From the NCBI RefSeq assembly GCF_026340975.1, contig NZ_JAPEOS010000001.1, positions 4,435,001 to 4,499,000 on the forward strand: DNA of 64,000 bases, in the 5' to 3' direction. The notes under the pieces are model-generated. The model was not told where the DNA came from, ran no database searches, and saw only the letters and a list, made by a program, of their open reading frames with translations. Positions 30,292-38,952 of this stretch are shown here, piece by piece. Source of the DNA: Streptomyces sp. NBC_01214. Lineage in GTDB: Bacteria; Actinomycetota; Actinomycetes; Streptomycetales; Streptomycetaceae. Position 1 is the first letter of the stretch. Each line of letters starts with the position of its first letter. The position numbers and the translations under genes are program-made.

Positions 30292-31554
30292 TCAATGGGC
30301 CGATGTCGAAGGCGAGTTGACAGGGCGGTCCGGGTAGTCGGGGAGTGCGAGCGCGGTGGCGTCCTTCGCCGCCTCGAGCATCCGGGCGAGGATGCGGGGC
30401 TTGCTGAGCAGGGCGTTGCGCAGGCGCAGGCCCAGCTTCGACGAGGGGGCGAGGAAGCGGCCCGTGCGGTCACCGCCCTTCTGGCGGTCCTGGGCGTAGT
30501 CGCGCAGCAGGGACTCGTAGCGGGTGAAGGCGGCCCGGTGGTCCCCGGGGGAGCGGGAGAGTTCGCCGGCCAGGACGTACGCACCCAGGACCGCGGTGCC
30601 GGTGCCCATCCCGCCGATGGTCGCGCCGCAGGCGGCGTCCCCGAGGAGGGCGATCCGGCCGGCGGACCAGGCGGGGACGTCGGCGCGGCTGATCGAGTCG
30701 AAGTAGAGGTCGTCGGCGGTGTCGAGGGAGTCGAGGAGGCGGTCCACCTTCCAGGGCAGGCCCGCGAACGCCCGGCGCAGGAGGCGTTTGTGGGCCTCGG
30801 GGTCATGGCGGTCGTACGCGAGCTCGGGGGAGGCGAAGACGAGGAACGCGCGGGCCCGGGCGGGGTCGGTGTGGTCCGCGGCGACACTGGCGAAGCGCCC
30901 GGGGGCGTTGTGGCCGATGGAGCCGGCGCCGGGGCGCAGGTCCAGGCCCAGGCCCGAGTGGTGGGGCAGGCTCCAGGTGGCGGCGTAGTGGCCGAGGTGG
31001 GTGACGTGGTCGGCGTCCGGGCCGAAGGCCAGGCGCCGGACGTTCGAGTGGAGGCCGTCGGCGCCGATGACCAGGTCGAAGGTGCGGGGCGGGGCGTGGC
31101 GGAAGGTGACGTCGACGCCGGTGGTCGTCTCCGTGAGGGAGGTGAGGGAGTCCCCGAAGACGTATGCGGCACCGGCGGCGAGCGAGGCCTCGTAGAGGAT
31201 CCGGGAGAGGTCGCCGCGCAGGACTTCGATGTCGCCTCCCGCGAACTCGGCGGGTAGGTGCAGGAGTTCGCGGCCGTCGGCGTCGACGAAGGTCATCGGG
31301 CTGCCGCCGGTCCGGACGCGGTGGAGCTTGTCGAAGATCCCCATCCGTCGCAGGACGCGGAGCTGGGTCCCGCCGCGGAAGTCGACGGCCTGGCCGCCCG
31401 GGCGCAGGGCGGGGGCGACCTCGACGACGGTGGGCCGCAGGCCGTGGTGGGCGAGGCGGTGGGCGAGGGCCGGGCCCGCGACGCCGGCGCCCGAGACGAG
31501 GACGGTGCGGGCCGCGGGGCGAGGGTAGTCGGTCCGCGCGAGCGATGCGGTCAT
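30292..31554 (-). CDS. FAD-dependent aromatic-hydroxylase-type monooxygenase
   Basis: A 420-residue flavoprotein of the PHBH/TetX class. VLVSGAGVAGPALAHRLAHHG is the Rossmann FAD site, IGADGLHSNVR the DG motif, and IALLGDAACGATIGGMGTG the GD motif with the flavin-binding helix. It would hydroxylate or inactivate an aromatic or polyketide-like substrate; which is not known. ATG 31554 has AGGAG upstream. It is divergent from a TetR-type regulator at 31653, which probably controls it, and upstream of the butyrolactone receptor-like gene in the same direction. Confidence 0.9.
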   Translation of the reverse strand: MTASLARTDYPRPAARTVLVSGAGVAGPALAHRLAHHGLRPTVVEVAPALRPGGQAVDFRGGTQLRVLRRMGIFDKLHRVRTGGSPMTFVDADGRELLHLPAEFAGGDIEVLRGDLSRILYEASLAAGAAYVFGDSLTSLTETTTGVDVTFRHAPPRTFDLVIGADGLHSNVRRLAFGPDADHVTHLGHYAATWSLPHHSGLGLDLRPGAGSIGHNAPGRFASVAADHTDPARARAFLVFASPELAYDRHDPEAHKRLLRRAFAGLPWKVDRLLDSLDTADDLYFDSISRADVPAWSAGRIALLGDAACGATIGGMGTGTAVLGAYVLAGELSRSPGDHRAAFTRYESLLRDYAQDRQKGGDRTGRFLAPSSKLGLRLRNALLSKPRILARMLEAAKDATALALPDYPDRPVNSPSTSAH

Positions 31555-31581
31555 GGAGGACTCCTGGTCTGGAAAACAACT

Positions 31582-31596
31582 GTGTCCAGCGGACAC
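31582..31596. promoter_or_regulatory. Operator-like inverted repeat between oxidoreductase and TetR genes (1)
   Basis: GTGTCC-AGC-GGACAC, a 15-bp inverted repeat with perfect arms, in the shared promoter region of the divergent pair, 28 bases from the oxidoreductase start. It suits a TetR-family operator. Confidence 0.6.
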
Positions 31597-31604
31597 TGAT
31601 TCGA

Positions 31605-31618
31605 TACCGTGTACGGTA
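31605..31618. promoter_or_regulatory. Operator-like inverted repeat between oxidoreductase and TetR genes (2)
   Basis: TACCGT-GT-ACGGTA, 14 bp with perfect arms, 35 bases before ATG 31653 and eight bases from the first repeat. Confidence 0.55.
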
Positions 31619-31652
31619 GACGCAGTTTTGGTGCGAGCGCAAGGTGAAGGCG

Positions 31653-32408
31653 ATGACGAGCGATCAGTGGGGCCCGGCCGTACGGTTGTTGTGGGGGCCG
31701 CCGCCGGCCGGGCCCGCGCGCGGACCGAAGCGGGGGCTCACGCTGGAGGGGATCGCCCGGGCGGGTATCGAGATCGCCGACGCGGAGGGCCTGGGCGGCG
31801 CGTCGATGCAGCGGGTGGCCGCGGAGCTGGCCGTCACCAAGATGGCCCTGTACCGGTACGTGCCGGGGAAGGCCGAACTGGTCGCGCTGATGGTGGAGGG
31901 CGCGATGCCCGCGGCGGCGCAGTCGCCGGGCGGCCCGTGGCGGGAGCGGCTCGAAGAGTGGGCGCGGGGGCTGCTGGAGGGCCTTCGGCTCCACCCGTGG
32001 CTGTTGGAAGCGACCGTCGGCGTGCGGGTCATGGGCCCCCGGGAACTGGAGTGGATGGAGCGGGCGCTCGCCGCGCTCGACGGGTGCGGGCTGACCGGGG
32101 CCGAGGCGATGGACGCGGTGGTGCTGCTCGCCGGGCACGTACGCGGGATCGCCGAGCAGGAGCGGGCCGCCGGTGCGGGGTCCGGGTCCGTGTCCGGGGC
32201 CGGGGCCGTGGGGGAGGGGCCGGACGCCCAGCTCGCGGCGGTGCTGGGCGAGGTGATGCGCACGCACGGGGACCGCTTCCCCGCACTCGGGGCGGCCCTG
32301 GCCTCGGCGGCGGAACACGGCGGGCGGGACCAGGCCCTGGAGTTCGGGTTGGCTCGCATCCTGGACGGGCTCGAACTGTTGATGACCCGCCGCGCGGACG
32401 GGAACTGA
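31653..32408 (+). CDS. TetR-type regulator, divergent from the FAD monooxygenase
   Basis: A 251-residue regulator with the helix-turn-helix in GGASMQRVAAELAVTKMALYRYVPGKAELVALMV (near residues 48-80) and the TetR_C_1-like ligand part (WRERLEEWARGLLEGLRLHPWLLEATVG). An Ala/Gly/Ser-rich low-complexity insert lies near 175-190. ATG 31653 is preferred to GTG 31644 for spacing from AAGG. Divergence over a 98-bp promoter with two inverted repeats strongly suggests control of the monooxygenase gene. Confidence 0.9.
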   Translation: MTSDQWGPAVRLLWGPPPAGPARGPKRGLTLEGIARAGIEIADAEGLGGASMQRVAAELAVTKMALYRYVPGKAELVALMVEGAMPAAAQSPGGPWRERLEEWARGLLEGLRLHPWLLEATVGVRVMGPRELEWMERALAALDGCGLTGAEAMDAVVLLAGHVRGIAEQERAAGAGSGSVSGAGAVGEGPDAQLAAVLGEVMRTHGDRFPALGAALASAAEHGGRDQALEFGLARILDGLELLMTRRADGN

Positions 32409-32499
32409 CATCACGCACGGGCCGGCCGGGACGGTGCGGCACCCCCGGAATCGGCCTTCTCACCCGCTCTGACAGCGCTGCGGGGGTACCTCGCCGCCC

Positions 32500-32698
32500 A
32501 GGCCCTGTCGTCAAGGTCCCGTCGGGCCCGCGCCGCCCGGCACCGCACCTCGGTGCGTTGTCGGGGCGCCCGAGTACGTCTAGTACACGGGCGCCCCTCC
32601 GCCTCGCCCTGCTTCCCCTCGGCCCTGCGGGCCTGGGGAGACCCCACGGCACCGGACGCCGCGGGCTCGGCCGACGCCACTGTGACGACAGGACCTAG
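32500..32698. mobile_element. MITE-like element, copy 1
   Basis: About 199 bp, with terminal inverted repeats: left end GGCCCTGTCGTCAAGGTCCC and, on the opposite strand at the right end, CTAGGTCCTGTCGTCACAGT. The inner 90 bp at the right are almost identical to copy 2 at 35149-35328. No transposase is encoded. Copy 1 has its own internal inverted repeat, GGGGCGCCCG with CGGGCGCCCC. Its right end is 11 bases before the epoxide hydrolase start. Confidence 0.75.
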
Positions 32699-32708
32699 CA
32701 TGCGCGGC

Positions 32709-33881
32709 ATGAGTGATCTTGACGAGCGGATGCACCGGTTTCGGATCGACGTGGGCCAGGGGGAGCTGGACGACCTGCGGGAGCGGCTGGGCCGGGTGCG
32801 GTGGCCCGACGAACTGCCCGGGGTCGGCGGGGCGTACGGGATGCCGCTCGCCCGGATGCGGGAGCTGGTCGACTACTGGCGCGAAGAGTACGACTGGCGG
32901 GCGGCCGAGGCCCGGCTGAACGAGTGGCCGCAGTTCACCACGGTCATCGACGGCGCGCGGGTGCACTTCGCCCACGTCCGCTCGCCCGAGCCGGACGCGA
33001 CCCCACTGCTGATGACCCACGGCTGGCCGGGCTCGCCGGTGGAGTTCCAGCGCGTCGTGGGCCCGCTCACGGATCCCCGGGCGCACGGCGGCGACCCGGC
33101 GGACGCCTTCCACCTGGTACTGCCGAGCATCCCCGGCTTCGGCCTCTCGGGACCCACGACCGAGACGGGCTGGGAGTTCAAGCGGGTGGCCCGGGCCTTC
33201 GGCGTGCTGATGGACCGCCTCGGCCACCGGTCGTACGGGGTGCAGGGCGGCGACTGGGGCGCCGCGATCTCGCGGGAACTCGGGCTGATCCGGCCGGACC
33301 ACGTGATCGGAGTGCACCTGAACCTGCTGCCCGGGGGCGGGGCCACGGCCGAACCCGGACCGGAGGAACTGGCCGCGCTGTCCCCCGCCGAACGGGAGCG
33401 GACGCTGGCCTCCTGGGAGCGGTACCGGACGTGGGCGCGCGAGCGGCAGGGGTACGCCGACATCCAGGCGACCCGGCCGCAGACCCTCGCGTACGGGCTC
33501 AACGACTCGCCGGTCGGGCTGCTCGCCTGGATCGCGGAGAAGTTCATCGAGTGGAGCGATCCCGCGTGCCCGGTGGACCGGGACCAGATGCTGACCAACG
33601 TGACGCTGTACTGGCTCACCGGAACGGCCGGCAGCGCGGCCCGCATCTACTACGAGCGGGCCCGCGCCGCGTACGCCGGCCGGCCGCCCGAGGTGTCGCG
33701 GACCCCGACCGCACTGGCCGACTTCCCCCGGGACAACTTCATCCCGCTGCGCCACGTCGCCGCGCGCACCGACAACATCGTGCGCTGGACCTCGTACGAC
33801 CGGGGCGGCCACTTCCCCGCCATGGAGGTGCCCGATCTGCTGGTGGGGGACATCCGCGCCTTCTTCCGACAACTGCGCTGA
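32709..33881 (+). CDS. Epoxide hydrolase (alpha/beta hydrolase with N-terminal EHN region)
   Basis: A 390-residue epoxide hydrolase. The N-terminal EHN part reads FRIDVGQGELDDLRERLGRVRWPDE, the oxyanion motif is HGWPGSPVEF near residue 100, and the nucleophile elbow GGDWGAAISREL has the catalytic Asp near 180. The closing GGHFPAMEVPDLL holds the catalytic His. It opens epoxides to diols. It starts 11 bases after a MITE-like element, and with the next two genes forms a block bracketed by two such elements. ATG 32709 is the second of two in-frame ATGs (32700). Confidence 0.92.
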   Translation: MSDLDERMHRFRIDVGQGELDDLRERLGRVRWPDELPGVGGAYGMPLARMRELVDYWREEYDWRAAEARLNEWPQFTTVIDGARVHFAHVRSPEPDATPLLMTHGWPGSPVEFQRVVGPLTDPRAHGGDPADAFHLVLPSIPGFGLSGPTTETGWEFKRVARAFGVLMDRLGHRSYGVQGGDWGAAISRELGLIRPDHVIGVHLNLLPGGGATAEPGPEELAALSPAERERTLASWERYRTWARERQGYADIQATRPQTLAYGLNDSPVGLLAWIAEKFIEWSDPACPVDRDQMLTNVTLYWLTGTAGSAARIYYERARAAYAGRPPEVSRTPTALADFPRDNFIPLRHVAARTDNIVRWTSYDRGGHFPAMEVPDLLVGDIRAFFRQLR

Positions 33882-33934
33882 CCAGCATGTGGAAAGGCGT
33901 GGCCGGGGCCCGGGCCGGATGTGATGATCGCCCG

Positions 33935-34441
33935 GTGATCGACGAACAGCGGACCCGGCCCGCATTGACGGGCGACGAGCGCGCCACCTTGACCAGCGTC
34001 CTGCAAGGGCAGCGGGACACCCTGATGATGAAGTGCGCGGGGCTGAGCGAGCAGCAGCTGCGGACGAGGGCGGTCGCCCCGTCCCGGCTGAGCCTGCTGG
34101 GGCTGGTGCGGCACCTCGCGGAGGTCGAGCGCGGATGGTTCCGCAACGTCCTGGGCGGGGAGGACGTACGGGGCTACTTCCCGGAGAACGAGGCGGGGGA
34201 GCGGACGGAGTTCCTCGTCGAGGACGCGGACGTGGCGGACTCGTTCAGGATCTGGGAGGAGACGTGCGAGCGGTCGCGCGCGATCGTGGACGCCGCCGAG
34301 TCCCTCGACGTCACGGGGCACTCCGGCGACCAGTCGTACTCGCTGCACTACATCCTGGCCCACATGATCGAGGAGTACGCCCGCCACAACGGGCACGCGG
34401 ACCTGCTGCGCGAGGCCATCGACGGCACGACCGGGGAATGA
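33935..34441 (+). CDS. DinB/DUF664-like protein
   Basis: A 168-residue DinB-superfamily (four-helix, metal-dependent) protein. The pattern LQGQRDTLMMKCAGLSEQQLRTRAVAPSRLSLLGLVRHLAEVERGWF, and HYILAHMIEEYARHNGHADLLREAIDG at the end, are typical. The His residues of HLAEVE, H-x3-E and H-x3-D clusters would hold a divalent metal. Many members act as thiol transferases or have unknown roles. It starts with GTG 33935, 53 bp after the epoxide hydrolase gene. Confidence 0.9.
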   Translation: MIDEQRTRPALTGDERATLTSVLQGQRDTLMMKCAGLSEQQLRTRAVAPSRLSLLGLVRHLAEVERGWFRNVLGGEDVRGYFPENEAGERTEFLVEDADVADSFRIWEETCERSRAIVDAAESLDVTGHSGDQSYSLHYILAHMIEEYARHNGHADLLREAIDGTTGE

Positions 34442-34536
34442 CCCCGCCGTGGCCGCCCGTGCCCCCGCCCGTGCCCCGCCCATGACCCGGAAGATTGCCG
34501 GGCGGTGGCGGGGCCGGCGCGGTACGGTCCGAAGCC

Positions 34537-35133
34537 ATGCGCATCACGAAGTACACCCATGCCTGTGTCCGGATCGAGCAGGACGGCCGGGTCCTCGTCA
34601 TCGATCCCGGTACGTGGAGCGAACCGGCCGCCCTGGCCGGCGCGGACGCCGTGCTGGTGACCCACGAGCACACCGACCACGTCGACGTACTGCGCCTGGC
34701 GGGGCTCGGCGTACCGGTCTACGCCCCCGCCGAGGCGGACATCCCCACGTTGGACGTCATCGGGGTGTCCTCCGGTACGGAGTTCACCGCCGCGGGCTTT
34801 CGCATACGGGCGGTCGGCGGCCGCCATGCCTTCATCTACGGTGGTCAACCCGACTGCGCGAACCTCGGATACGTCGTCGACGACGCGCTCTACCACCCGG
34901 GTGACTCGCTGCACGTGCCCGAGCAGGACATCGAGACGCTGCTGGTGCCGGTGCAGGGGTCGTGGCTGAAAATGGCGGAGGTGATCGATTTCGTCAAGGC
35001 CGTGGCGCCGCAGCGGGCGTTCGCCATTCATGACGCGCAGATCAACGACCGCGGTCTCAGCAGCGTCAACGGCTGGCTCGGTGAGGAGACTTCGCACGGC
35101 TACCGCTATCTGCGGCCCGGCGAATCGCTCTGA
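34537..35133 (+). CDS. UlaG-like MBL-fold metal-dependent hydrolase
   Basis: A 198-residue metallo-beta-lactamase-fold protein. MRITKYTHACVRIEQDGRVLVIDPG is the family opening, THEHTDHVD (HxHxDH) the metal site near residue 46, GGRHAFIYG a later His, and YHPGDSL with the AIHDAQIND end the remaining ligands. The UlaG-type subgroup hydrolyses lactones or phosphoesters; the substrate here is unknown. It follows the DinB gene by 95 bp and precedes a second MITE-like copy by 16 bp. Confidence 0.92.
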   Translation: MRITKYTHACVRIEQDGRVLVIDPGTWSEPAALAGADAVLVTHEHTDHVDVLRLAGLGVPVYAPAEADIPTLDVIGVSSGTEFTAAGFRIRAVGGRHAFIYGGQPDCANLGYVVDDALYHPGDSLHVPEQDIETLLVPVQGSWLKMAEVIDFVKAVAPQRAFAIHDAQINDRGLSSVNGWLGEETSHGYRYLRPGESL

Positions 35134-35148
35134 GGCGCCGGCTCCCTC

Positions 35149-35328
35149 CTAGGTCCTGTCGTCAAGGTCCCGTCGGGTCCGCGACGCCCGGCACCGCACA
35201 TGATCTCCCGGACTCCGTCCGGGGGACCCCCAGGTTCCCTGCTTCCCCTCGGCCCTGCGGGCCTGGGGAGACCCCGTGGCACCGGACGCCGCGGGCTCGG
35301 CCGACGCCACTGTGACGACCGGACCTAG
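35149..35328. mobile_element. MITE-like element, copy 2
   Basis: About 180 bp with terminal inverted repeats bearing CTAG at each outer end: left CTAGGTCCTGTCGTCAAGGT; right, opposite strand, CTAGGTCCGGTCGTCACAGT. The orientation is the same as copy 1, and about 75 bp next to the right end match it almost exactly. Copy 2 lies 50 bp upstream of the MFS gene. The centre differs from copy 1, and no transposase is seen. Confidence 0.78.
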
Positions 35329-35377
35329 CCCGCCCCTGGCTCCGCCACCTGCGCGGGAGCAGGTTAGTGTCCCTCGA

Positions 35378-36676
35378 ATGGTTCGACACGGATCCCTCTC
35401 CACGCTGCGGCACAAGCCGTTCAGGTTATTCCTCCTGGCACGCCTGATCTCGATGAGCGGAACGGCGATGGCCCCCGTGGCCCTGGCCTTCGCCGTGCTC
35501 GGATTCGACAGCAGCCCGGCCTCCCTGGCGATCGTCCTCGCCGCCAATACCGCCCCGCAGCTCGTCCTGCTCCTCGTCGGAGGAGTGCTCGCGGACCGGT
35601 TCTCCCGGCAACGGGTCATCGTCATCGGCAACGTGCTGCCTGCCGTCACCCAGGGCTGTGTCGCACTGCTCGTGGCGACGGGAACGGCCACCACCGGGCG
35701 GATCGCCCTGTTCGCGGCACTGGCGGGCTGTGCGTCGGCACTGACCCAGCCCGCCATGAACAGCCTGCTGCCGCAGCTCGTCGATCCCGGCGAGCTGCAG
35801 CAGGCGAACGCGCTGATGCGGTTGCCCCTCAATCTCATCCGCATCCTCGCGCCGGCGGTCGGCGGCGCCCTCGTCGCCCTCGTCGGCCCGGAACTGACCC
35901 TGGGCTGGGACGCCGCCAGTTTCGCGGTCGCGGCCTTCCTCTGTAGCCGTCTCGACGTGTCCGGACCCGCCAAGACCGCGGCTTCAGTCTTCCGTGACTT
36001 CAAGGACGGCTGGAAAGAGTTCTCCCGTCTCTTCTGGATCTGGTCCTATACGTTGTCCGGCACCGTGGTCGTCGCCCTCTGGCTCGGCGGCTATCAGCTC
36101 CTCGGCCCGGTGGTGGCCCAGAGCAGTCATCTGGGTGCTCCTTCCTGGGGAATCGTCCAGGGGGCGTTCGCGGTGGGCCTGCTCCTGGGTGGGATCGTTT
36201 CACTCAAATGGAAGCCGTCCAGGCTCATGGTCGTGTGCGTGTGCGCCAACCTGCCTCTCGCGCTGCCGTTCCTCGCGCTCGCCTGGGGCGCGCCGCTCGC
36301 CGTGCTGGCCGGGGCGAGCGCCATGGCGGGCATCGGCCTCGACATCGCGATCGTGTGCTGGAACACCGCCGTGCAGGAACAGCTTCCGTCCGAGGTGCTC
36401 GGGCGGGTCAGCTCCCTGAACCAGGCCGGTGAGCTCATGTCCGTGCCGCTGGGCTATCTCGTCGTGGGCGCCGCGGCGACTTCCCTCGGTACGGAGTCCG
36501 TCCTTCTCTGGAGTGCCGCACTGATGGTCCTGGCGAGCCTGGTGCTGCTGCTCGCCCCGAGCGTACGGGCGGTACGCAGGCTGCCCGCGGACCCGGGTCC
36601 GGCCGCCGTCGCGGCGGGAGACCAGGACCGAAGGGCCCGGACCGGCCGGGCGCCCGATCAGGTGGCGCGCCCGTAG
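35378..36676 (+). CDS. MFS transporter
   Basis: A 432-residue major facilitator protein with about twelve membrane segments. RLFLLARLISMSGTAMAPVALAFAVLG opens it, GGVLADRFSRQRVIVIGN is the loop 2-3 motif, and the second half carries NTAVQEQLPSEVLGRVSSLNQAGELMSVPLGYL, as in macrolide/multidrug-efflux-type families (MefA-like, MFS_3). The substrate is unknown. Its last 19 bases overlap the convergent NlpC/P60 gene. It follows a MITE copy closely, so its promoter may lie in or near that element. Confidence 0.87.
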   Translation: MVRHGSLSTLRHKPFRLFLLARLISMSGTAMAPVALAFAVLGFDSSPASLAIVLAANTAPQLVLLLVGGVLADRFSRQRVIVIGNVLPAVTQGCVALLVATGTATTGRIALFAALAGCASALTQPAMNSLLPQLVDPGELQQANALMRLPLNLIRILAPAVGGALVALVGPELTLGWDAASFAVAAFLCSRLDVSGPAKTAASVFRDFKDGWKEFSRLFWIWSYTLSGTVVVALWLGGYQLLGPVVAQSSHLGAPSWGIVQGAFAVGLLLGGIVSLKWKPSRLMVVCVCANLPLALPFLALAWGAPLAVLAGASAMAGIGLDIAIVCWNTAVQEQLPSEVLGRVSSLNQAGELMSVPLGYLVVGAAATSLGTESVLLWSAALMVLASLVLLLAPSVRAVRRLPADPGPAAVAAGDQDRRARTGRAPDQVARP

Positions 36677-37158
36677 CGGACCGCTGAGCTCCAGATCCGT
36701 TCCAGGCGCACCCGGGTGCCGGGACGTGGAGCGTGCCAGATGCGGTCGTCGCCGGCGTAGATCCCGACGTGGGTCATGGTCGCGCCGCTGGGGAAGAAGA
36801 CCAGGTCCCCGGCCGCGCGATCGGCCTCGGGAATGTGGAGGGTGTGCTCGTACTGCTGCTCGGCGGTGCGCGGCAGCCGTTTGCCCGCCTTCTTGAAGGC
36901 GTAGAGGGTCAGGCCCGAACAGTCGAAGCGTTTGGGTCCGGTGGCGCCGTAGGCATACGGCGAGCCCTGTTTGGAGGCGGCCACCGCGACGGCTTTGGCG
37001 CCGTAGGGGGCGGCGGCGGCGTGCGCCGGGGCCGCGGGGCCGGTCGTTACGGCGGCCGTCAGCAGCAGCAAGGAGAGTATGGCGCGGGCTCTGGAGCAAC
37101 AACACGTGGTGTGAAGGCCCTTGGGGGCCTTTCGGAAGTCGGTCCTCAAGCAGGACAT
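36658..37158 (-). CDS. Secreted NlpC/P60 (C40) cell-wall peptidase
   Basis: A 166-residue exported endopeptidase-like protein. A signal segment (ARAILSLLLLTAAVTTGPAAPAHA) is followed by the NlpC/P60 domain: YAYGATGPKRFDCSGLTLYAFKKAGK with the catalytic Cys near 84, TMTHVGIYAG with the catalytic His, and HAPRPGTRV with the third polar residue. It cleaves peptide stems of peptidoglycan. ATG 37158 has GGAGG seven bases upstream. It is unusually short, with no additional binding domain. No riboswitch is recognised in its 287-bp upstream region. Confidence 0.93.
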   Translation of the reverse strand: MSCLRTDFRKAPKGLHTTCCCSRARAILSLLLLTAAVTTGPAAPAHAAAAPYGAKAVAVAASKQGSPYAYGATGPKRFDCSGLTLYAFKKAGKRLPRTAEQQYEHTLHIPEADRAAGDLVFFPSGATMTHVGIYAGDDRIWHAPRPGTRVRLERIWSSAVRYGRAT

Positions 37159-37445
37159 CGTGATACCTCCGCAGTCGGTTGGCAGGTAGCAGTCAGATCA
37201 GTGGTCGGGGTCCTGTTCTCGGTCGGATACGTCATGGCTCTGACGGCGGACCAGTTTTCTCCGACGGGATCCGCCGAGCAGCGCGGGACACAGTCTCATT
37301 TGTCTCGATTTTGCATTCGATTCGAGATCATAGGTCTGAATGATCGTCACATGGGCGCGCCTGACGCGCCGGTCCGTCGTGCTGATGCCGGCTCGCCCCG
37401 GATAATCGATGCGGGGTCGGATCCGCCGACTCCTATGATCATCGG

Positions 37446-38489
37446 ATGGAGAATCCCCGTTATCCCGTGAAGCCCCGCCCCGGAGACCCGGTCGCCGTAC
37501 TTTCGCCCTCGTCCGGCCTCCCCGGCCTGTTCCCGCAGCCCTACGAGTTGGGGCTGCGCAGACTCCAGGACGACTTCGGGCTGAAGGCGGTGGAGTATCC
37601 GACGACCCGGACGATGGGTGCGACCCCCGAGGCGCGGGCCGCGGACATCCACGCGGCCTTCGCGGACCCCGAGATCAAGGCGGTGATCGCCAGCATCGGC
37701 GGCGACGACCAGATCACCGTCCTTCCCCACCTCGACCGCGATCTCCTGCGCGCCAACCCCAAGCCGTTCTTCGGCTACAGCGACAACACCAACCTGCTGC
37801 TGTTCCTGCGGGACTTGGGCATCGTCGGCTACCACGGCGGGTCGGTCATGGTCGGGCTCGGACGGCCCGGCGCGATGCACCCGTCGACCGCCGACTCCCT
37901 CCGGGCCGCGCTGTTCACCTCGGGCGAGTACGAACTCACCGCGGCGAGCGCCTGCGGGGACACCGACAGGCCCTGGGACGACCCGCAGACCTTCGCGTCC
38001 GAACCCCCCATGGAACCCGCCGACGGCTGGTCCTGGCACAACCCCGACCGGGTCGTCGAAGGCATCAGCTGGGGCGGCAACCTGGAGATCATCTCCTGGC
38101 TGCTCATGGCCGACCGCGTGGCGGGGCCGGTCGAATCCTACGCCGGCAACGTGCTGTTCCTGGAGACCGACGAGGAAATGATGCCCGCCGAAGGGGTCTA
38201 CCGGATCCTGCGCGGCATGGGCGAACGCGGGCTGCTGCGGCAGTTCCCCGCGCTGCTCATGGGCAGGGCGAAGAGCTGGTCGTTCGAGAACCGGCTCGAT
38301 GCCGGGGCGAAGGCGGAGTTCCGCCGGCAACAGCGCGAGGCCGTCCTACGGGCCCTGCACCAGTACGCCCCCGACACCATGGCGGTGTTCGACGTCGACC
38401 TCGGCCACACCGACCCGCAGGTCGTGATCCCCGTCGGAGGTCGCATCCGGGTGGACGGCCCGGCACGCCGGATCGTCGTCACGTACTGA
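37446..38489 (+). CDS. S66 family peptidase (LD-carboxypeptidase/MccF type)
   Basis: A 347-residue protein of the S66 family. The nucleophile is in FFGYSDNTNLLLF near residue 115 (Ser in YSDNT). The Glu and His of the triad are in the C-terminal half (e.g. GNLEIISWLL and DLGHTDPQVVIP). AVLSPSSG marks the N-terminal start of the family. S66 enzymes act as LD-carboxypeptidases on murein or, as MccF, cut aminoacyl-nucleotide antibiotics such as microcin C. Which applies here is not decidable. No operon partner lies downstream in the same strand. Confidence 0.92.
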   Translation: MENPRYPVKPRPGDPVAVLSPSSGLPGLFPQPYELGLRRLQDDFGLKAVEYPTTRTMGATPEARAADIHAAFADPEIKAVIASIGGDDQITVLPHLDRDLLRANPKPFFGYSDNTNLLLFLRDLGIVGYHGGSVMVGLGRPGAMHPSTADSLRAALFTSGEYELTAASACGDTDRPWDDPQTFASEPPMEPADGWSWHNPDRVVEGISWGGNLEIISWLLMADRVAGPVESYAGNVLFLETDEEMMPAEGVYRILRGMGERGLLRQFPALLMGRAKSWSFENRLDAGAKAEFRRQQREAVLRALHQYAPDTMAVFDVDLGHTDPQVVIPVGGRIRVDGPARRIVVTY

Positions 38490-38536
38490 GTCACGCACTG
38501 AGTCACGTACCGGGCCCGGGCTCCGGGCGGGCGGTC

Positions 38537-38812
38537 CTACGAGGCCCCGCAGGCGGCCGGAGCGGCCGACCGGGGAGCGATGCGCATCCGGTCCCGCGCG
38601 TACTCCACGGTCTCGCCCGGCAGGATCAACAGCCCGGGCTCCCCGTCCTGACCCGCCCCGCCGATCGGCTGCACCTGTACGGCCGGGCCGAGTCCGCCGG
38701 CCATGAACACCGTCGGGTCGACCTCCCAGCCGTGCACGGCGAGCCACGACTCCAGCGCCTCCGTGTCCCGTGCTTCCGCGCCGCGCGGCCACTCGAACGT
38801 CGTGCTCCCCAT
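38537..38812 (-). CDS. Small conserved-looking protein of unknown function
   Basis: A 91-residue protein, MGSTTFEWPRGAEARDTEALE..., with no recognised domain, signal or membrane segment. Codon use is like its neighbours, and ATG 38812 is preceded by a G-rich site (GGGGCAGGG). The frame is convergent with the S66 peptidase, 47 bp apart. It is kept as a gene because its composition fits coding and it fills the space well, but nothing shows its role. Confidence 0.65.
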   Translation of the reverse strand: MGSTTFEWPRGAEARDTEALESWLAVHGWEVDPTVFMAGGLGPAVQVQPIGGAGQDGEPGLLILPGETVEYARDRMRIAPRSAAPAACGAS

Positions 38813-38952
38813 CCCTGCCCCCTGTAGGTGGTCGGATCACCGCCGATGATCCTGCCACCCCCCTCTGACAGTTGCAGCCCGATATCGGCGCGCGCCCGCA
38901 CCCCCACCGTGCGGGGAGTGCGGGCGCGCGTCAGGCCGGTGACCCGTCGGGG

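Noticed and set aside
32411..32710. ORFs in the MITE-like elements (for example a product with GSPQARRAEGKQG)
   Set aside because: They arise from the conserved element ends and recur in copy 2 at 35149-35328; no coding signal besides.
37159..37445. Possible c-di-AMP (ydaO-type) riboswitch before the NlpC/P60 gene
   Set aside because: Such elements precede cell-wall hydrolases in streptomycetes, but I could not match the conserved core here.
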